Source of the DNA: Calocera cornea HHB12733
Taxonomy: Eukaryota > Basidiomycota > Dacrymycetes > Dacrymycetales > Dacrymycetaceae
Assembly: GCA_001632435.1 (NCBI GenBank)
Contig: KV424031.1
Coordinates: 39,641 to 103,640, forward strand
DNA length: 64,000 nucleotides
Reading direction: 5' to 3'
Made by a program: the position numbers and the translations under genes. Shown one piece after another: positions 52,666 to 63,098 of the stretch (the first letter of the stretch is position 1; the number at the start of each line of letters is the position of its first letter). The notes under the pieces are model-generated. The model saw nothing but the letters and a program-made list of their open reading frames with translations. It was not told where the DNA came from and ran no database searches.

Positions 52666-53856
52666 TCACGCCTTCTGGGCAGCTAATGGTAGAGCAAGCC
52701 GGTTCTTGAGCGCGTCCTCGCTGATGATCGCGTCTTTCCACTTCTCCTCCAGCTCATCAAGGTCCCAGGTGACAGACACAAAGCGGCCAGACAGGTAGTC
52801 ATCCCTCCCTTGCTATATCGATCATCAGCCATTGATCTATGTATGTCTCATGGAAGAGACGCACCACAAGGCGAACCATCGCCCATGCCGGAAGCTGCAC
52901 ATCATCGATGAGCACCGCCGCGAGCTCCTTGGCAGCAACCTTAGACAGGTCGGTCATGACCCCACCAGGGTGGATTGAGAACACCTTGACGTCGTCGTCG
53001 GCCGTCTCTACAATGCGGTATTAGATCTAACTCTGACATGTTGAGGTGAACGGAACGCACCCATAGCTGCGAACTCGGCGATGCGGTTGATGGCGTGCTT
53101 GCCACTTTGGTAGGCGGAGGCGCCAACGCGCCGGCCTGCGTTGGAGATTAGCAGCCACAAATTTCACCACGGCTCAAGACCTACCTTGTGCACCCATGGA
53201 GGAGACGAAGATAAAGTAGCCTTTGGTCTTCGACAGCTCTGGGAGTGTATAGCTAGATGCATAGGTGAGTGTTGCTGCGACCGGCAAGGTGGTCAGGCGT
53301 ACTGCGCAACGTTGAACGAGCCCTTGACGTTCACCTCCCACGTCTTCCACCACACATCGGGATCGCGTTGAGCGATTGCTTTAGAACGATCAGCATTGAA
53401 CCTAGCGCATGTATGCATTACAATCACTCTGCGTGAAATCCTCCATTGTCCCCGAGTTGCTGATCACCACATCGATCTTCCCAAACTCTTTCACGCACCC
53501 CTCCACAGCCGCCTTGACACTCTCGTGCTGCTCAACATCCGTCGTCAGCGTACCGACCTTCACGTCGGGCACGGCGCTGATGATGTCGGATTTGACTTGG
53601 TCGAGCGTCTCTTGCTTGCGAGAGGCCAGGAAAAGGGAGGCGCCAGATTTGGCGAACGCGATGGCGGTCGCCTCGCCGATACCGCGCGAGGCACCGGTGA
53701 TGAAGACGACCCGGGCGGGTGTCAATTGGGCTCATATACAAGATATTCGATGACACACACCTTCCCCTTGAGCGTGCCGACAAACTTGGACGGCTCGATG
53801 CCCGGGTAGACCTCGTGGTGGATCTTGACAGGCAGGAACTCGTTGGGGGCGGGCAT
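52666..53856 (-). CDS. Short-chain dehydrogenase/reductase (SDR2) with an abnormal splice acceptor
   Basis: Starts MPAPNEFLPVKIHHEVYPGI (exon 1 53856-53761). Exon 2 begins [20 protein letters not shown] at 53710. Then follow ISNSGTMEDFTQ, WWKTWEVNVKGSFNVA, YTLPELSKTKGYFIFVSSMG, RRVGASAYQSGKHAINRIAE (catalytic YxxxK intact), DVKVFSIHPGGVMTDLS, DDVQLPAWAMVRLV and QGRDDYLSGRFVSVTWDL to stop at 52666. Same seven-exon plan as the other copies. The first intron (GTGTGT donor) ends CCCGG directly before GTCGTC where the paralogs have an AG; the only nearby AG would give a stop after two codons. So either the gene uses a GT-GG intron or it is a recently broken copy. An NAD(P)-dependent oxidoreductase is expected; the substrate is unknown. 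Confidence 0.72.
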
Positions 53857-54560
53857 GGTGTCGGTATGAACTAGTGAGGCGATCGGTGTGGATGCTCCAG
53901 GTGAAAGAGAGGTAGGAGGTGAGCGAGCGACATCGCCCAGACAGGTCGGCTCTTATTACACTCCCAGGTTGCGACGGTGACTTGAGTTCGGACCGTGTGC
54001 CAACGCAATGTCGGCCCGTGGATCGGCATCTGTCGCGCGGCGTGAACATCGCCTCCCGCGTAGGACCAGAGACGTGCCGAGCTCGAGACGACGCCTCGTA
54101 GATGACTTTCAGCGCATGGAACTTGGCCCTACGAGCTCCACGATATTACTTAACATGCATCTGATTATGGGTCTCTTGTCATCTATGCGCGGAGAACGAC
54201 GTGCTCTCCGGTGCATAAACGACACTCCGCCATGAGTCACGTGCAGCAAGACGCGTCAGCGCGAGGTGTGCGCGGACCACACCTCGGTCTTCCTTCCATT
54301 ACCACCAGCATCGCGCGTCGAACCGCTCAATCGATCGTCCTCCAAACGTTCCTCAGCCCAAATTCGCACCTATAACACGAAAAGATATTTCTGATTCAGA
54401 TCCTCACATCCGCTGCTCCTTCTCAGACTTGGTCACTCGAGTCAGACGCGTCGAAACAGCTGACCAGCGCGTCGAGTCGACGCCCCTCCCTTCTCTGAGA
54501 CTATCGATCAACTCCCCATCTGACGCTACAATCTCGAAACATCACTTGCAGTCCACGAAT
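53857..54560. other. Divergent promoter region between SDR2 and an F-box gene
   Basis: About 700 bp between the SDR2 start (minus) and the F-box start (plus). The F-box frame is open upstream to 54429 but without homology, so I take it as leader. No motif is recognised. Confidence 0.4.
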
Positions 54561-56064
54561 ATGCATCGAATCTGGACCATCGTTGAGCTCGTCGACGAAA
54601 TTCTGAGCTGGGGGAGAGCGATAGCCGATTCTAAGCCCCAGGCGGATCGAATGTATGCTGCCTTGATTACAACGGCTCGGCTGTTCTTCCTTCCGGCAAC
54701 TCGCTATCTCTGGTATGATGTCGACGACACCGCACTGTATTGTCTTTTGAGGGCCATTATGGTGAGCTGCAGATCAACTCAACCAGACACCAGGCTCTTT
54801 CTAAGACAGATTGTAGGTTCGTCCAGGTCGCCCGAACTCTAACGCCACACGATTGGAGCGATATAACTTCTACCAAGGACGTATCCGGGCTCTGACCTTG
54901 GATTGCTATGCTGACGTGCCTACTGACTTGAACGAGGCTATCTTCGATCTGACCGGGAAGAAGGACAGCAGCAAGGGTATGCTGTTTCCTAAGCTGGTCA
55001 CGCTCACCCTTGTCGCTACCGCAGAAACGAGCGATCGCAAACGTTATTACACTTATCCTGCAGGACCCTACTCTCTAGCGAACATCGTGCTTACCCCCAA
55101 TCTCCAGGAGCTCTCGTATACCGCAGATCCGCTGCACCTGAATGCCTTCTTCTCCCATGCGGTTTCCTTCCTCAAACAGATTCCATCCCGTTGTTCTGCG
55201 TTGATGGACCTTCAAATCTCGATCGAAACGCAAGGTCTCAAGAGCCATCACTTAAACAACGCGAGCGACTTCGAGAAGGTTCTGGGTCAAGTCATTGCAG
55301 GGCTTCCCAAATTGCGTTCGTTCACATGTACGCTGTGGGGTCGTGTCCCGTCTGTTCTATGCCCGCTTTCAATGCGCGAGACGCTGTCCCAATTGTCCAT
55401 CTCCGAGGCACGCGAGGACACTCTGGTTCCAGGACAGCGGTTTTGGAGCACGGAGAGGGCACTCTATCGGGGTTGTTTTCTACATATTCGAGAGCTTCAG
55501 ATTTCGGGAAACCTGTGTCTCGTCGACGCCGTCCTACCTCGATTGTCGGTGGGTGCAGCGGCGGCGCTGGAAGAAATGCCACTTCTTCAATCACTGTCAA
55601 TTCGATCACAGGAGAGTGGAGCCGCGCCTTTCACGCTTACGTCTGCCATTCGGCGCCTCGATCAGTGTCGCAAGCTCGTCCACCTTGATTTGGACATAGG
55701 CTTTGATGGAGGTGTATCTGATGCCCAAATCGAGATGATTGCCCTCACTTGGCCGAAACTGGTGCATTTGAGTATCAAGCATCCTGAAATGCGGAAATAC
55801 CGCCTTCGCAACGTCCATCAAGACACAACCTTGACGCTTCACAGCTTCTTGCATCTAGCCTCGCATTGTCACGCGCTCAATTACGTCAATCTACCGATAC
55901 GTCAGGTTGAAAGGATGAAGCCTGTCGACACGACCAACCTAGCGCCCGTTCGGATCACAATGTACTTACCATCGAGTGTCAGCTATGCTCACCGTCGAGT
56001 AGCACTGGGATATGCGCGTGCAATGTGGCCCAAGGCAACCCTGGTACATCACCTTTTCTACTAA
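54561..56064 (+). CDS. F-box/leucine-rich-type protein, 482 aa
   Basis: Exons 54561-54761 and 54817-56064 joined by a 55-nt intron (GTGAGC..TTGTAG), phase 0. The start MHRIWTIVELVDEILSWGRA was chosen because the paralog at 60495 begins MHRLWSIPEIVDEIV. The F-box region continues ALITTARLFFLPATRYLWYD. Leucine-rich segments follow (RIRALTLDCYAD, TPNLQELSYTADPLHL, LPKLRSFTCTLWG, LHIRELQISGN, MPLLQSLSIRSQ, WPKLVHLSIKHPEM), ending AMWPKATLVHHLFY. This subfamily (N-terminal MHR(I/L)W, closing WP.A..H) is distinct from the 8.5-13.6 kb subfamily but shares its architecture. Probably a substrate receptor of an SCF ligase. Confidence 0.8.
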
Positions 56065-57092
56065 GCGGCAGTCCTGGTGTGTCGGAACTGCACGGCATCA
56101 CTTACTCCATGGATCGGGCCATGATTGAAGGAGAATGTCATGATTTTTCACAAGAAGCGTGAGTAGGTTTATGCTACGGAATTAAATGGAAGGGCATTGA
56201 CAACAGTTTAGGTCGACAGCAAGGGCACGAGCACAAGCACCCCAATCCGTCAATCCTTCACCTTTCTCTAAGTTACTATCATCCGATTCATCTCTGTCTC
56301 ATATCCGTAACTGCCCGTCTTACTCCATCCAATATTCTCTACAATCAAAGTCTAAAGTTTGCTCATCAAGTGAACGATTTCCTATCACGGTCTCATGAAT
56401 ACGTGTCATGTTCTCTAGTCGTAAACTAAATATACTACAACAGACCTGAGCGGCCAATAGAATCATGTGAAGCTGAATGGCTCATGCTGATGCGAAGGGG
56501 GTGCATGCGTGCCTGCAAGGGAACTTGGTCGTCGTGCCATGTGTGTCTGCTACACTGTCTGCTGTGTTACATACCTCCTCTATTCCAACTGGAGTATACG
56601 GACCGAGGAATACCTAGCATTTCGACCTGGAAGTGGCACATTGTAGCTACCTTCTAACCTTATGGCCCAATGCATCCGTGACACGCCATGGGGCGTCCGT
56701 GACTCTCGATGTAGATTGGGAAGATGGTGAGCACCACTTCAGTATCGGCAAGGAGAAGACACAAAACTGAGAGCGCGTTAATCTATGATAAGACCCCCCT
56801 CCAATGGGAGGACACCCTACGGCGTAGCATTCGGCCCGCACCTCTAAACGATCGCACTCCTCGACTTCTGTCTCATTCAGTTCTCACCGCTTTGGGCTCA
56901 AATATTCTCTCCGGAGGAATTTGCCGCCGATAAAAGAAAAGAAAAAGGAAATGCGTACATTCCTCTAGTTATTCCTGTAGAAACGCGAAGATGACTACAT
57001 CGAGAAAACAAAATGGGGGCTCTGTAGACTCGAAACCCATGCTAATGACAAGACAACTCACAAGCAGACGGGTATGAGAGACGACTGGGGCA
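56065..57092. other. Convergent intergenic region, about 1 kb
   Basis: AT-richer 3' flank shared by the F-box gene (plus) and SDR3 (minus). A short direct repeat (CCGTGAC near 56666 and 56696) is present. No gene is supported. Confidence 0.4.
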
Positions 57093-58296
57093 TCATGCTG
57101 CATACGCAGCAGACGGCAAAGCCAGCCGGTTCTTGAGAGCATCCTCGCTGATAATCGCCTCCTTCCACCTCTCTTCCAGCTCGTCCAGATCCCAGTTCAC
57201 CGAGACATAGCGGCCGGAAAGATAATCCTCCTTCCCTTGCTGTGATACTCATCAGTCGAGGTCGGTCATGACACGTGATCTGAAACGCACCACAAGACGA
57301 ACCATCGCCCATGCTGGCAGCTGCACGTCGTCATTGAGCACCTTGGCGAGTTCGGGCCCTCCAGCCTTGGAAAGCTCGGTCTTGACTCCTCCAGGGTGGA
57401 TTGCGAACACCTTGACGCCATCGGGTGCCGATTCTAACATAGGACGACATCAGCCTTCAGCATCATAATAGCCGTATGAGGTGGAACGCACCGATTGCTG
57501 CGAATTCGGCGATCCGGTTCACGGCATGCTTGCCGCTCTGATAGCTGGACGCGCCCTTCCGTCTGACTGGGTGCACTCATCAGCAGATAATCACCAGCGG
57601 TGTCAGCACACTTACCTTGGGCCCCGACGGAAGAGACAAAGATGAAGTATCCCTTGGTCTCAGCAAGCGCGGGGAGTGCATAGCTGGTCATGCGGTTGGA
57701 CAGCCGTCGTGAAGGCGTACTAGGAAGGCGTACTGGGCTACATTGAAAGAACCTTTGACGTTCACCTCCCATGTCTTCCACCAGATGTCGGGATCACGTT
57801 GAGCGATAGCTGCAAATCCATGCTCAGTGCTTGCACGCGTATAGCATACATTCAAGGCGCTCACTTTGCGAGAAGTCCTCCATCGTTCCCGAGTTGCTGA
57901 TCACGATGTCCACCTTGCTAAACTCCTTCCGGCACGCCTCGAAAGCTGCTTTGACACACTCTCATGCTGCTCGACATCCGTCATATACGTTCCGACCTTC
58001 GCATCGGGAACAGCCTTCAGGATATCGGACTGGACCATGTCGAGTGTCTCCTGCTTGCGGGAGGCGAGGAAGAGCGTAGCACCCGACTTCGCAAAGGCAA
58101 TAGCAGTAGCTTCGCCAATACCGCGGGAGGCACCGGTGATGAACACGACCTACAGCCACGTACCAGACGGAATGGCTATGGACAGGGCAGCCGAACGTAC
58201 CTTGTCCTTCAGGGTGCCGATAAACTTGGATGGCTCGATGCCGGGATAGATGGTGTTGTGCGCCGTCACCGGCATGTTCTCAATCGGAGCAGGCAT
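57093..58296 (-). pseudogene. Short-chain dehydrogenase copy (SDR3) with a 2-bp insertion in exon 2
   Basis: Exon order and content match the SDR genes: [40 protein letters not shown], then TDVEQHESV. There the reading runs into VSKQLSRR and a stop, while the expected [20 protein letters not shown] continues in another frame. The cause is one extra dinucleotide in an AC run at about 57954-57959 (ACACACT where the paralogs have ACACT). Downstream exons are otherwise intact: WWKTWEVNVKGSFNVA, YALPALAETKGYFIFVSSVG, RRKGASSYQSGKHAVNRIAE, VFAIHPGGVKTELSKAGGPE and QGKEDYLSGRYVSVNWDLDE to stop at 57093. It is a very young pseudogene, or a sequence error in a dinucleotide run. Confidence 0.75.
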
Positions 58297-58789
58297 CGGG
58301 GTCGATTCCTGTCTATCGGCCTATGGTCGAATGAAGTGGCCGCGTAAGTGTACCGAATTTGCGCACTGAACAGCAAGGTCATGATAGCTGGCTCTTATAC
58401 CGCTCGCTGGTGCGGGTTGGGCAGAATTTGAATTAGGGTGTCGACCAGCGGGCACCAAAGTTCACGCGGTGACGCGAAGTCGGACCGCAGCGCTTCTCAC
58501 AGCAGCACGTCCCACGCGGGTACGGCGTTAAGAACGCGACGAACTCGAGGGACTGGACCGGACCCACGGTGCTCCTACCTTGCAGTGCGAGTGGGTGTGG
58601 CAAAGTATGACTCCCTGCAACAGTTGGTGTGCACGAGCCCATGGGGCCCCGACGAAGCTACAACTTCAACCGCATTCATTTGGGCGCTTGAGCAAGTACG
58701 GCATGCTCCTCTACTTTGCAACATCTGCGTACGACATGAGAGATATAAACACGGACACGGGGCCGTGAACATGGGCCAAGTCAGCCACC
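58297..58789. other. Spacer between SDR3 and SDR4
   Basis: About 490 bp comprising the upstream region of SDR3 and the 3' flank of SDR4, both on the minus strand. No gene is recognised. Confidence 0.4.
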
Positions 58790-59984
58790 TCACGCCTTGT
58801 GTGCGGCCGACGGGAGCGCGAGCCTGTTCTTTAAGGCGTCTTCCTCGACGATCGCTTCTTTCCACTGGTCGTGAACCTCGTCAAGGTCCCAGTTGACCGA
58901 GACGTACCGGCCGGACAGATAGTCATCCGTGCCTTGCTGCAAGTGTGCATGAGGGCGATGATGGTATTAAACCCGATGGTAAACGTACCACAAGACGAAC
59001 CATGGTCCACGCTGGCAGCTGTACATCATCGATCAGGATTTTCGCAAGCCACGGTCCGCCAGCCTTAGAAAGCTCGGTCTTGACAGCGCCAGGGTGCACC
59101 GCGAAGACTTTGACACCAGGGGTTTCTGCAAAGCAGTCAGCAGCCAATCAACGGTCCAGATCCATATAGCGCACCGATAGCGGCAAATTCGGCGATCCGG
59201 TTGACGGCGTGCTTGCCGGTTGGGTAGCTCGATGCACCGTGGTCTCTGCCTGTAAAAGCGCTTTAGCAACATATCATATCACGAGTCATCAGCAGACTCA
59301 CGCTGGGCTCCGATCGACGAAAGGAAGATGAAGTAACCTTTGGTCTTTCCAAGTTCCGGGAGGGCATAGCTAAATGCATTGATGAGACGACATGCGGACC
59401 AGCTGAAGAGTTAAGAACGTACTGTGCGACATTGAACGACCCCTTGACGTTGACCTCCCAGATCTGCCACCAGCCATCTGGATCGTGCTCGGCCATAGCT
59501 GTATATGTGCCTAGTACCCGGAATGTACAGCATGTCTCAACCGTACTCACTCTGACCAAAATTCTCCATCGTTCCAGCATTGCTGACGACCACGTCGAGC
59601 CTCCCAAACTCCTTCACGCATGCTTCGATGGCGGCTCTGACACTCTTGTGGTCCACGACATCCGTGACGCGAGTGCCAACTTTCGTGTCCGAAACAGCTT
59701 TGAGGATGCTGTCTTTGACGCCATCGAGCGTGGCCCGCTTACGAGATGCGAGGAAGAGGGACGCCCCGGACTGGGCGAACGCGACAGCTGTAGCCTCGCC
59801 AATGCCGCGAGATGCACCAGTGATGAACACGACCTGCATACGGGATCAGCTATAGGCCGTACAATCACAATGATGAAATGGTACGTGCCTTTCCCTTCAG
59901 CGAGCCAGCGAACCTGGATGGCGCGATGCCCGGATAGATGTCATGATGATGGGTGACGGGAAGGTCCTCAGGAGGCGTAGGCAT
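58790..59984 (-). CDS. Short-chain dehydrogenase/reductase (SDR4), best-preserved copy
   Basis: Begins MPTPPEDLPVTHHHDIYPGI then APSRFAGSLKGK. Then [20 protein letters not shown] (TGxxxGIG cofactor motif), LDVVVSNAGTMENFGQ (NAG), WWQIWEVNVKGSFNVA, YALPELGKTKGYFIFLSSIG (catalytic Ser), HGASSYPTGKHAVNRIAEFA (YxxxK), VKVFAVHPGAVKTELSKAGG, DDVQLPAWTMVRLV and QGTDDYLSGRYVSVNWDLDE to stop at 58790. All SDR active-site residues are present. The first intron starts GCACGT, another GC-AG intron, and the exon 1/2 junction (GK/VVF) is otherwise exact. It is an NAD(P)-dependent oxidoreductase of unknown substrate, in the same orientation as SDR3 and SDR2. Confidence 0.84.
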
Positions 59985-60449
59985 GCTATCCAAGGCTACA
60001 ACGCGTCTTTTCAAAGCGAACTTTGCGAGGCTTTCGGTATTGGAGGAACAGATTCATAGCTGAATATACCGAGGTTTTATACGTTCCGGTAGGTGGTGCT
60101 TCAACTAGAGAGGTACACAGGGTAGATTTGACGACGCTCGTTCGACCGCCGATGGTCGTCCGGACTGTCGCGCTCCATGTTTGCTCGGCCCTAAGGGACG
60201 CGCCGACGCGTCTAGGGTGCACGGTCCACGCGACGTTCCTCTGGACGGCGAGCGTCGAACTGCGGCAAAACTCACCCACCCACTGCCGCACCCCGGCGCA
60301 GCTCCGTCATCATCTCTTAACGCATCAGACACGCCTAGCTGCTCTTCGTTCATGCCTGACGAGTGGGTCGACGATCACCTCTGATTGGCTCGAACCAGCC
60401 GACGAACGCGCCCTCGTAGTTCCCACGCGAAGCATCGTACCGCGCAGCC
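59985..60449. other. Divergent promoter region between SDR4 and an F-box gene
   Basis: About 465 bp between the SDR4 start (minus) and the F-box gene (plus). The SDR-left, F-box-right divergent arrangement is the same as at 53857-54560. No motif is recognised. Confidence 0.4.
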
Positions 60450-62012
60450 ATGTTACGCCCAGGACACCACAGTACCAATCGGAACATTGCCAGCATGCAT
60501 CGTTTGTGGAGTATACCGGAGATCGTGGACGAGATCGTGTCGTTCACCGAGGGAGAGGGGCGCGATTCGTGGGCACACACCATCAAGACATATGTGGGTT
60601 TGGCGACTACTGCGAGCTTATTCTCTATTCCCGCTACGCGACGACTCTGGGCTAGAATCGACGCCGATGCACTGTGGTATCTTCTATTCTCTCTTCGGGT
60701 GAGTCGCCTCTGTCAATCTCTAGTCGCGCATATCTGAAGGGATGCTGTGTTAGGGCAGCGACTGTCACTGGAAAACGACTTCGGACCGCGTGGCTCGATA
60801 CGCTTTCTACGAGCAGTTCATACGGGAGCTATTCATCTCAGAGCACGATGATATCTTGCCGGAGTTGCTGCAGGAATACATTGCGATGACCGCTCTGCGA
60901 CCTTGTGCCGCCTCCACTATGCCCAACCTCACTCGACTCTGTGTAACCGCTTGCGGACCGAAGGGCGATCCAGAATACAACCCTCCTCTCTCGGTGTCGG
61001 CACATCCTGTCGCTACCTTGTTCTTGGTGCCGACCCTTCGAACCATTGTATACATGACGTATGCTCGCCAGTTGGAAGAGGATGACTGCATGGAGGAAGC
61101 TACAACGTTTTTCGAAGCCATCCCTATACGATGCCCCAGTCTCACGGAACTGAGCATTCAGGGTTCGTCGTCACTGGAAGTTGAAGCCTCCAGCTACAAC
61201 CCATTCGCAACGAATCTGTCCGAAATCACATCCGACCTCCCATTATTATCCTCATTTTCCTGTCCTGGATGGATCATATCACCCCGGCTTCTCCGAAGCC
61301 TCGGGCTGCATACTCAGCTCACCGAACTGAATCTCCACTATGCCGCATACGACCCCAACGATCCCCTGCATCGATTATTACAAGGCCGGTTGCATTGTCG
61401 ACTCCTTCCTGGTTCTCCAGCCTTCGCAGGCTTGATCTATCCGGTCCACTCCTGCTGTTGAAATTGGTCCTCCCAGTCCCCAATCAGAGGACAGAATCAA
61501 CATACCAAACTGTGGAGCAAATGCCCGTACTTCAAGAGGTTCGTATTGACTTGGGCTACGGGGACGAAAACGGTTCGCTTGACTTCTCATATCTTTTCGA
61601 AAGCTTGCGACCATGCCGGCGCATCACGTATCTGAATCTGGAGACCGGCTCTCCGTTTTCAGATCAAGAAGTCAAGTTACTTGCAGACACCTGGCCGGGG
61701 CTTCAGCACATAAAGCTTGGACACCCGGGCTACATCCCCACCTCAGGAAAAGCTCTGACCGAGCGAAGTCTGCAGTACTTAGCACGTCATTGTTCTTACC
61801 TCAAGTACGTTGAGCTGTTCCTGGATCAGCTGGACACAACGCAAATCGTTGACGAGACAAGTGTATCAGTATGTAACGATGTGGAATTGCGTCTATCCTG
61901 TGTGGAACTGCTGGATCGGGAGGTCGTTCAGCAGTCTGTATGGCAACTGTGGCCTGCCGCAAGAGTTCATCTGCAATTGGCAAGACCAGCCTCCCCGGAC
62001 TCCCCCGAGTGA
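60450..62012 (+). CDS. F-box/leucine-rich-type gene with one frame change
   Basis: Exon 1 (ATG at 60450, or more likely 60495 by homology) reads MHRLWSIPEIVDEIVSFTEG, then ATTASLFSIPATRRLWARID and ADALWYLLFSLR. A GTGAGT..GTTAG intron leads to GSDCHWKTTSDRVARYAFYE then QFIRELFIS. Leucine-rich segments follow (LPLLSSFSCPGW, HTQLTELNLHYA) to LHRLLQG at about 61385. There the homologous continuation WFSSLRRLDLSGPLLLLKLV, MPVLQEVRIDLG, CRRITYLNLETG and YLARHCSYLKYVEL to 62012 is in a different frame. No intron of normal size explains the shift. It is either a single-base indel in a recently broken gene or a sequence error. Otherwise it is a paralog of 54561. Confidence 0.68.
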
Positions 62013-62502
62013 AATCCAAAACACTCGACCAACCCTCTATGGCCGATTCTGAATGCTCGGCGTTGACCCATTTCACTGACAATTGAGGGTTTGAGGTGGC
62101 AGTTCAGAACTTAAGTACAATCAAGACACAGATTCACCAGCCTGTGTAGCCAGGTCACAACACTGATCCTCAGTTTAGAGCCTATAGCCTATACCATTGG
62201 CCTGGTGCTACGTGCATCACTCCAACAACCTGTGCCCCAGGCTAACAAGGTGCACAGCCCACACGAGCCAGTCTCCTCCATGTGTGCCATGTACAATACC
62301 TACTGGATAACTTAAGTTTAAAGTATCCTTCCAACAGAAGCCTGTAAAATCAAATGGGTGGAGTTGGAGTCTCTCAGCCTCAAGGAACTGCTATTATTAC
62401 CCGTCCAGTGTGAGTTTGCACCACGGTATCAGGAGAGTTCTAGTGCTAGTTGCTAGTGCACTATTTGGCTGTTTGGTGGAGAACACAGCTGTTGGGGGTA
62501 GC
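62013..62502. other. Spacer before the LTR
   Basis: AT-richer 490 bp with no reading frame of interest. It may include 3' flank of the F-box gene. Confidence 0.4.
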
Positions 62503-62999
62503 TGTGAGGGCACACAGTCTAGCAAGGCTGCCGACTAAACCTGTCAGGGGACACTCTATTTTCCTTCCTTATTCGGCTCTTACTTGCTTCAGAAGCACTT
62601 CCCAACAGGGAATCCGGCCTTCAGGGTCCAGGCCTATGGTCTAGAGTGTGGCCCGGACAACTGCGCAGCCATGAGTCTGGCCACTCATCATGACTCAGCA
62701 GCCATGACTCATACACGCGTAGCCTCGTTCCATGACCTGCTCCATGATGTGCCCCATGATGGGTTCCATGCTCTGACCCATGCAGGTCTGCAGGGTATAT
62801 ATAGGTGGGCTTTAGGCCCCTTAGCTCCTCAGATCTGGTCTCTGAGGAATCCCCCACCATAGGGACTTAGGCACTCGATCAATCATACACCCATTCCCCT
62901 ATACTCAAACCCCCTCATACGTCACTACTCCACCTATTCCACTTGACTCTTATACTTGTCTACCATCAGGCAGCCTCGTTACTGTGGTGTGCCCTCACA
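62503..62999 (+). repeat. 5' LTR, 497 bp
   Basis: Begins TGTGAGGGCACAC and ends GTGTGCCCTCACA, a perfect 13-bp terminal inverted repeat with the TG..CA ends of LTRs. Inside are a TATATATA box (62796-62803) and a cluster of CCATGA/ACTCAT-type short repeats upstream of it (62680-62780). Confidence 0.85.
62796..62803 (+). promoter_or_regulatory. TATA box of the LTR promoter
   Basis: TATATATA lies 35 bp upstream of the AGATCTGGTCT segment that would be the transcript start if the element self-primes. Confidence 0.65.
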
Positions 63000-63001
63000 G
63001 A

Positions 63002-63012
63002 AGACCAGATCT
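63002..63012 (+). other. Primer-binding site, complementary to the element's own predicted mRNA 5' end
   Basis: AGACCAGATCT, two bases after the LTR end, is the exact reverse complement of AGATCTGGTCT at 62831-62841 inside the LTR. That is the 11-nt self-priming arrangement known from Tf1/sushi-type elements. I do not recognise a tRNA-type site (no TGG start) in the same place. Confidence 0.65.
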
Positions 63013-63098
63013 CCAACCAACGACTCTGCCGGTATCCGCACCTTGTGTGGTAACTCACACCTACTGTCAATCACTGTCAACTCCGTCACCTCTCAACT

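Noticed and set aside
62999..63030. tRNA-primed PBS after the LTR
   Set aside because: No TGG-starting tRNA complement is visible; the self-complementary 11-mer is a better explanation.
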